Shown here in pieces: positions 58,866 through 64,000 of a stretch of 64,000 nt of DNA. Within the stretch, counting starts at the first letter, position 1. Each line of letters starts with the position of its first letter. The translations under genes and the position numbers were made by a program. The notes under the pieces were generated by a model, which ran no database searches, was not told the origin of the DNA, and worked only from the letters and a program-made list of their open reading frames with translations. Location: assembly GCA_009731375.1 (NCBI GenBank), contig BJOX01000065.1, forward strand, positions 641,606-705,605. Reading direction: 5' to 3'. The DNA is from Paulinella micropora. Lineage: Eukaryota; Cercozoa; Imbricatea; Euglyphida.

Positions 58866-59891
58866 TCATTGATCTTCTAAGAAATTAACGATAACACTCA
58901 CATTTCCTCCATTATTAACAGTGGATACAGACTTTTGTAAAAATGTTAGATTTTCACCAGGAGAAAGTTGTATGTCGTAAGTTCGCAGGTCAATAAGCTG
59001 GCTTGAAGTAGCATTAACATAAAGTTTAAGGATGACATCCGTTATAGTGGCAACACCAACGGCAGTCGCAGCGGTATCCTTTGATACCATTGAAGTTTTG
59101 GTATCAATATCCGCAAAGTTCTCCGCCGTAAGTGTCCCAGTCGTTTTCACAATCCGCACTATATTAACTTTGCTGTCTTCGTTTGATATGCTCACGAGAG
59201 ATGGATAAACAATTGAATAATTGGTCACACCATTAAAAGTTGTTTTATTTTTTATGCTAATAATTGGGCTTTCCGTCGTGCTCGCTGGCTCACTACCTTC
59301 CGCTTCGTTTGATATGCTTGAATTTATAGTGTTAGCGCCCTCAATAAACATACTACAACTGGCTGTTTTTAATATTTGATTAGCATTACCAGTTCCATAA
59401 TTTCTAATACAAGCTGAAAAGGGTAGGGTCGTATTTGAAAGACTAACACCCACATTCGCATTAGCATACCTAATTTTATGAACCAGCTGAAATTCTCCAC
59501 TTGATGGATTTTCTATGTAGAACCTTATAGCACCAAAGCCAAGATATTGAAATTTAATCTGGAATACATTCCCTTTGGTCCAGTCTAAGGCGGGCATAAT
59601 TTTAGTTCCATCACAAGTGTCATTCCAGGTCGCTTGGGGAATAAGTGTCGGCACCCCACCTTTAACACTGGCGATATTCATACCAGTCGCTTTTATTTTG
59701 TAAAAATAGAAGCCATTAGTAAAATCACTTTCACCTATGCCGATATATGAATTGTAGTATTTCGTTTCATCAGTATTCCATAAAGCAGTAAATCGTGTTA
59801 GAACTCCCATACCTGTTCTGTATTTAATTCTTTTTTTACTCGTCAATACAGCATTCGCGGTCGTCTTCACATCTGTTTCAAGTTCGGCCAT
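58866..59891 (-). CDS. Virion structural protein (phage-type fibre/knob-like)
   Basis: 341 codons, intact. The N-terminal half has KKRIKYRTGMGVLTRFTALW and LDWTKGNVFQIKFQYLGFGA, IRFYIENPSSGEF. This is a pattern I associate with structural proteins of marine tailed phages and related viral groups. The second half is Ser/Thr/Asn-rich beta-type sequence. Its start overlaps the stop region of the next upstream gene by 25 bp, suggesting coupled expression. Exact virion role unknown. Confidence 0.55.
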   Translation of the reverse strand: MAELETDVKTTANAVLTSKKRIKYRTGMGVLTRFTALWNTDETKYYNSYIGIGESDFTNGFYFYKIKATGMNIASVKGGVPTLIPQATWNDTCDGTKIMPALDWTKGNVFQIKFQYLGFGAIRFYIENPSSGEFQLVHKIRYANANVGVSLSNTTLPFSACIRNYGTGNANQILKTASCSMFIEGANTINSSISNEAEGSEPASTTESPIISIKNKTTFNGVTNYSIVYPSLVSISNEDSKVNIVRIVKTTGTLTAENFADIDTKTSMVSKDTAATAVGVATITDVILKLYVNATSSQLIDLRTYDIQLSPGENLTFLQKSVSTVNNGGNVSVIVNFLEDQ

Positions 59892-60118
59892 ATTCGCATT
59901 AAATGAATGGTAGCATCAGTTTGAGCTAATGTCCATATCCGTGTATTGATAGTGTATGGAAAAATCTCTTGTAATACTGGTGTTAATTGACCGACCAATG
60001 CTTCACCGAAAGCGGTTTTCATACTATTGGTTTCAACATTGCCGTCATATCCGACTTTGACATTAATGAAGTCTCCGTCAGGGTCTTGTGCTATCAAATT
60101 TCGCTGATGAGTGGTCAT
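59867..60118 (-). CDS. Small structural-module protein
   Basis: 83 codons, MTTHQRNLIAQDPDGDFINV and ending MRIWPNLKQM. It lies between the capsid gene and the 341-codon gene and overlaps the latter, so probably part of the virion set. No family recognised with confidence. Confidence 0.55.
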   Translation of the reverse strand: MTTHQRNLIAQDPDGDFINVKVGYDGNVETNSMKTAFGEALVGQLTPVLQEIFPYTINTRIWTLAQTDATIHLMRIWPNLKQM

Positions 60119-60228
60119 ACTAGTTTCTATATTATCAAAAAAATAAATAATCTATCAAAATTAATTGTAAGTGCTTTTTTTCAAAAACCACTTACGATCT
60201 CAAAAACCTATTACCTAACTGGTGGGGT

Positions 60229-61754
60229 TTAATTTCTAGTAATGATGCCGTTTCTGACATTTACTTCTTGCTGAGTTGCGACAAATGTGTAATGATTGGC
60301 CGCAATATTGGCAGTGGTAGCAATAAACTCCCATCGTCGCTCGGTGTCTAGACTTAATCCGCTGATTTCATTTTGGTCCTTGCTCCACAGTGGGCGAGTA
60401 TTGTCAAAGCTATCGCACCAAACCCAGTTGTATTGATAAACATTGCTATTCATCAAAGAAGAGCCTTCCAACTTCGGTTTAAGATACATATAGTCTTCTA
60501 GTTTTCCAGTTTGACAATCAACATTGAATTCTTGAAGTCGTGCTCCGTCTAGTGTAGTATAAAAAGTTTGGACCTTAGAACCGAGCAGGTTGCTATTGTC
60601 ATAAGCAGTGTTCTTATTTTCGGTTGTGTTGAAAACAGAGTGATAAATTTTCTTAATTCGCCGTCCGTGGCCTCTGTCAAATCTAAGTATAACATTTTGA
60701 GAAGTTGAAGCCACTCCGACGGTATTTTTATACAAATAAGAATAATCAATGTTGAAGCTCATACCTTCGGGGCTCATAATCTTCTGTTGAATTGATTGAA
60801 CGACATCGGGGTTAGTTTCAACAGCTAAGAACAGGCTGAGATTAGTAATAGTAACATTTGAATCAGCTACCGCAACAGTTCCACCACCAGTAGAAAGAGC
60901 ATCATTGTTATAATAAAGATTTTGGGTGTCTGTTGCCAAACAATCCGCAAAGTCAAAATTTCTGGAAACATAATAGTTTTATCCAGAGCGAAAATAGTAT
61001 TGTAAAGCATTCCAAGATTAATCTTAACATTAACACTCGGGCTGGCATTGTTAATAGTTCCAGCTGAAAAATACTTAGCCTCATTAAAAGCAACATTAAC
61101 GAACTTACTCGTGCCAGTCTCATTCGCAATAAGGGAATCATCGTGTCGGCGAGCATTTGTGGAGGGCTGTGACATCCAAGCCTTTAATGCTGCCTGAACC
61201 TGTGCCTTCGCAACATCAATAGCCGTATCAACTTGTGCTTGTGAATTTCCGCCAGCCGCCGAAGCGGTCAAGGCTGTTTGTAAGGCGGCCAACCTTGTAG
61301 CATCGCTAGCGGGTTGAAATGTAGTTGTAGCATTAAACTTTTGAAGCATACATCCAGCTCCATTTCCATTGTCGTGGTTTTCCAAAGCTAGTAAATCATC
61401 AATGGAGGTTTCGGGTTTCCAAATCATCTTAGTGATATTTCCGACTTCGTTAATGTCGCACAGATAAACACCACCTCTCGTAATCAATTGAATCTGCCTA
61501 ATTGGGGCTAGGCAATCCATAAAGCATTTATTGTAGTTCGCCGCCTTCGCATCTGGGGCATAATTAAAACTCAAAACAGAGCGAGCCAAGTTAAACGGGC
61601 GGCTGATAAGGTCAAAGTTGCTTTCCTGTCCTCCCGCGGTAGACACAGTGACAGTAATAGAACCCTCACGAGGGGTAAGCTTATTCAAGCGATAAGAAGC
61701 ACTGATGTAGTCAGTCCTGCTAAAATCTAGTTCGCCTCCGTGTTGTGTGGGCAT
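60229..61754 (-). pseudogene. Major capsid protein (double jelly-roll type), one frameshift
   Basis: Two overlapping frames form one gene of about 508 codons. The first (295 codons) starts MPTQHGGELDFSRTDYISAS and contains FDLISRPFNLARSVLSFNY. The second (236 codons) continues from the DTQNLYYNND region with LDGARLQEFNVDC and ends NVRNGIITRN. The break lies near 60940. Position ahead of the penton gene, size and beta-rich composition suit the major capsid protein of virophages and polinton-like viruses. The assignment is by pattern and context, not by alignment. Confidence 0.65.
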
Positions 61755-61836
61755 TTTTGTGTAAACTTACGAACTCAAAAAACGATTTTTAAAAGGTCGC
61801 TATATATTTTAATATGAGAAAAAATAAAATAATTAA

Positions 61837-62652
61837 TTAACGGCTTTTTAACAAATTAAAAAATGATGTAAATAAATTAAAATGATTCGTCTCGCGGTAA
61901 ATCAACAATGTCATTACAACACCCAATCCGTTTAGGTTAATTGGTTGGTCGTTTTCGTCAGTTAAGTAAAACCGATACACATCGCTTGAACTAGTAGATA
62001 ACCGTTTACCATACTCCGACCCGCTTCCGTCGTAGATAACAGAGCCGAACGGGATTTCATTAGCCGTGTATATTTCTTGGAGCACATGATTATCACCTTC
62101 CCCAACGAGGTCGCTTTGTAGATACAGTGTTTTTGCGCCAGTCAATATTATGACATTTGGAGACCTCAGTGTATTATTAGCAAAGAAATAAGTAGAGGAC
62201 CGCTCAAACCCCATAATTTCGTGTATACGAGTTTCGTCATCAAACACAAACCGCGGTTGAATGTTAATGGGACTGTTCGCTACGGTGAATGTTAGCTTTC
62301 CGTCTTCGGGGTCAGTGTTGGTGTTGTTGCTTGTTATTGTGTATGTGTAGTCGTTGGGGCTTTCTGCGGTTAGCACCTCGGCCAGCTTATTTTTTAAGTT
62401 GTTCATCGTGTAGTTGCATTCTGGTATCGTAATCAGAGCCTCAAATCCATCTTCACTCAGAGTAAAAGTATTATAAGGACTTGTCACAGAGTAATACGAC
62501 TTCGGCACATAGATATGTAAAATTTTACAGTGTGTTGGATTATCTAGCGATTTCATATCAATAGAGTGAGTGAAATCACTGTCCGTGCCGTTTATCCTAT
62601 TTTTGCTGTTGACATAGTAAATGTTGCTACTTCGCCCGCCTCTATATTCCAT
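61837..62652 (-). CDS. Minor capsid (penton-type) protein
   Basis: 271 codons, intact. It starts MEYRGGRSSNIYYVNSKNRI, a beginning typical of single-jelly-roll penton proteins of virophages and polinton-like viruses (YYVNSxNR...FTHSID). IYVPKSYYSVTSPYNTFTLS follows, then a long beta-rich part. Located directly upstream of the major capsid gene in the same orientation with 82 bp between, matching the usual pairing. Confidence 0.7.
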   Translation of the reverse strand: MEYRGGRSSNIYYVNSKNRINGTDSDFTHSIDMKSLDNPTHCKILHIYVPKSYYSVTSPYNTFTLSEDGFEALITIPECNYTMNNLKNKLAEVLTAESPNDYTYTITSNNTNTDPEDGKLTFTVANSPINIQPRFVFDDETRIHEIMGFERSSTYFFANNTLRSPNVIILTGAKTLYLQSDLVGEGDNHVLQEIYTANEIPFGSVIYDGSGSEYGKRLSTSSSDVYRFYLTDENDQPINLNGLGVVMTLLIYRETNHFNLFTSFFNLLKSR

Positions 62653-62762
62653 CGCAGAGACTTCGCCTCCGCACCTCCAAGTATATTATATATTCTAAAA
62701 TATATTTTTATTTTACTGGCGGGGGCGTAGGGGGAGCAGGCCCCCACTAAATNNNNNNNNNN

Positions 62763-62845
62763 TTTAGTTTGTTTATTTCGTCGCTGGCTACCGTGCCGAT
62801 ATACCATTCGTGCTTTTTCATAATGTTGTCTATTTCGTCCGTCAT
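62763..62845 (-). CDS. Start of a gene cut by placeholder gap
   Basis: ATG at 62845 opens MTDEIDNIMKKHEWYIGTV and remains open for 27 codons to the ten-N gap. It starts nine bases after the stop of the Pro-rich gene. Because the gap is unsized, a larger gene (for example the packaging ATPase otherwise missing here) could be hidden. On the far side is a short AT-rich stretch with a GGGGGCCTGCTCCCCCT imperfect palindrome. Confidence 0.5.
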
Positions 62846-62854
62846 CAATCCTCG

Positions 62855-63955
62855 CTAGGGGCCTCCTCCCACGATTTCGGGTGTTTTGTCGGCGGTGATT
62901 TCGGGTGCTTGTGTCTGCGGTGATTCGGGTGTTGTGTCGGGCGTGGGTTCGGTATTGGTTTCAGGTGTGGTGTCGGGTATTGTTGTTGGTGATGTGTCGG
63001 CGATGGTTTCGGTGGTGGTTTCGGGTGCTGGCTGTGGAACTTCCTCGGTTGGTTCAATACCGAGAGTATTTGAAACTTGATTTTTAATGTTTGGGTCGCT
63101 TCTCATTTCATTTACTAAGTTATTTACATAATCCTTCTTCTTCATTTTTTTCCTGTATTTACCCTTCTTTAAATATTTCTTAATTGTTGCTATCGTTAAA
63201 AGTTTGTGTATTAATTCCTCCATCGTTTTTGCCCCAGCACCAGCTTGGTTTATTCCCAAATAATCAGCGAGTTTCTTTCTCATTTCATTCTGGTCTATTC
63301 CTAAATCAATACCTTCATCTACTATAACTTGTGCCATACCAGCTGTCGTGTGTTTTTCTTTAACTTTTTTGGGTGGTGGTTTGCCCCGAGCTTTCATTTC
63401 TTTTTCCAAAGCAGGGCCCAAAGTTTTGGGTATGTCCAATTTCGGATACTTGTAATCATTTCTTAAACCTGCGGATATGTATGATATTTTATCTTTAATT
63501 TCAAAGTGTTTCGCTTTGGCCTCCGCTAGTTTTTTTTCTTGTTCTAATTCTTTTTTGTATTGTTCAGCCAGTTCTTTCTGCTCATCTGCTGATTGGGCAT
63601 CGGCTATCGCTTTCTCTATTCCTGTGCCAAGTTTGATAAATTCTGTTTTGCTCAAACTTTTAATAAATTTAGTTGTAAAGCCCGCTTTCTTCATTAATTC
63701 AATGTATTTTTCTTTTAATTCCTTTTCAGCCTTTTTCTCTTCTTTTGTTTTCAATGGCATCTGCTTTTCTTCTGGTGCTTGTGGTGCTTGTGGTGGTGCT
63801 TGGGGTGCTTGTGGTGCTTGTGGTGGGCCTAGTTGTGGTGCTTGTGGTGGTCCTAGTTGTGGTGCTTGTGGTGGTCCTAGTTGTGGTGCTTGTGGTGGTG
63901 CTCGTGGTGGTGCTTGTATGTATTGAGGTTGGAACTGGGGTGGCGGTAATAACAT
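62855..63955 (-). CDS. Pro-rich viral protein of unknown function
   Basis: 366 codons. Residues 1-55 are Pro/Gln-rich with GPPQAPQL repeated three times. Residues 65-165 are Lys/Glu-rich and helical, including FIKSLSKTEFIKLG. The middle holds HTTAGMAQVIVDEGIDLGID and MRKKLADYLGINQAGAG, perhaps two small helical domains. The C-terminus is Thr/Pro/Glu-rich (TSPTTIPDTTPETNTEP). Intact. First gene of the leftward set in this window; neighbours suggest a virion or scaffold role, unproven. Confidence 0.6.
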   Translation of the reverse strand: MLLPPPQFQPQYIQAPPRAPPQAPQLGPPQAPQLGPPQAPQLGPPQAPQAPQAPPQAPQAPEEKQMPLKTKEEKKAEKELKEKYIELMKKAGFTTKFIKSLSKTEFIKLGTGIEKAIADAQSADEQKELAEQYKKELEQEKKLAEAKAKHFEIKDKISYISAGLRNDYKYPKLDIPKTLGPALEKEMKARGKPPPKKVKEKHTTAGMAQVIVDEGIDLGIDQNEMRKKLADYLGINQAGAGAKTMEELIHKLLTIATIKKYLKKGKYRKKMKKKDYVNNLVNEMRSDPNIKNQVSNTLGIEPTEEVPQPAPETTTETIADTSPTTIPDTTPETNTEPTPDTTPESPQTQAPEITADKTPEIVGGGP

Positions 63956-64000
63956 TAAATTATTTTTTCTATCTTGTTCAAATTTTACATCCTCTATAAG

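Larger units (their letters stand above)
53193..64000. mobile_element. Polinton-like virus/virophage-type element (partial)
   Basis: A compact AT-rich block with hallmark genes: protein-primed polymerase, double jelly-roll capsid candidate, penton-type protein and lipase, arranged as a rightward replication arm and a leftward virion arm. No integrase, packaging ATPase, protease or terminal inverted repeats are seen. The right end runs off the window and two ten-N gaps bound or interrupt it. Broken polymerase, capsid and ExoX-like genes point to an endogenised copy, if these are not sequence errors. Confidence 0.75.

Overview
This is a eukaryotic nuclear scaffold. The evidence is a tRNA-Lys(CUU) gene with a Pol III T-stop, GT-AG spliced genes, a tRNA-derived SINE, LINE, Ty3/Gypsy and Tc1/mariner remnants, interstitial TTAGGG-type repeats and enormous microsatellite arrays. 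The species cannot be fixed from sequence alone; an alga or other protist, or an invertebrate, is possible. Almost all long open frames here are microsatellite artefacts: GATA gives Tyr-Leu-Ser-Ile strings and CATA gives His-Thr-Tyr-Ile strings. The real host genes are short GC-rich exons buried between the repeats.

1-6.9 kb: tetranucleotide and GT arrays, a possible terminal exon at 4867-5040, the tRNA gene (5412-5484, minus), and a dispersed retroelement 3' end.

6.96-25.44 kb, plus strand (gene A): I could chain 15 exons by splice sites and phase. Their summed length is 2604 nt, an exact multiple of three, giving a predicted 867-residue protein. It has an N-terminal helical domain resembling the TFIIS N-terminal (LW) domain, a basic and low-complexity region, one C2H2 zinc finger, a run of ankyrin repeats and a Ser/Thr-rich tail. 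The introns hold (GATA)n, (CATA)n, (GTT)n, a nearly perfect 3-kb array of a 12-bp unit, a Tc1/mariner copy and SINEs.

25.4-28.5 kb: intergenic, with a SINE and a Ty3/Gypsy pol fragment.

28.53-46.56 kb, minus strand (gene B, convergent with gene A): about 19 exons encode a protein with a polyQ and 22-residue-repeat N-terminus, an acidic low-complexity middle, and a globin domain whose proximal-His region is clear. Its introns carry 13-bp and 31-bp minisatellites, interstitial telomeric repeats, two foldback/MITE-like elements, a 5'-truncated LINE and further retroelement 3' ends.

The most striking pattern is shared by both genes. Nearly every exon is accompanied by truncated copies of its own edge. 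Copies of the acceptor plus 5' half lie upstream and copies of the 3' half plus donor lie downstream, separated by microsatellite. This looks like repeated tandem duplication of intron plus exon edge.

46.6-53.18 kb: AT-rich, repeat-poor sequence with no convincing gene.

53.19-64.0 kb: a compact AT-rich viral block of polinton-like virus/virophage type. It has a protein-primed family B DNA polymerase (broken), a class 3 lipase, an ExoX-C-like protein, a DUF3223-like protein, a major capsid protein (broken), a penton-type minor capsid protein, other structural proteins and a Pro-rich protein. Replication genes point right and virion genes point left. The block is separated from host sequence by a 10-N placeholder beside a C homopolymer, so its physical linkage to the host scaffold is not proven here.
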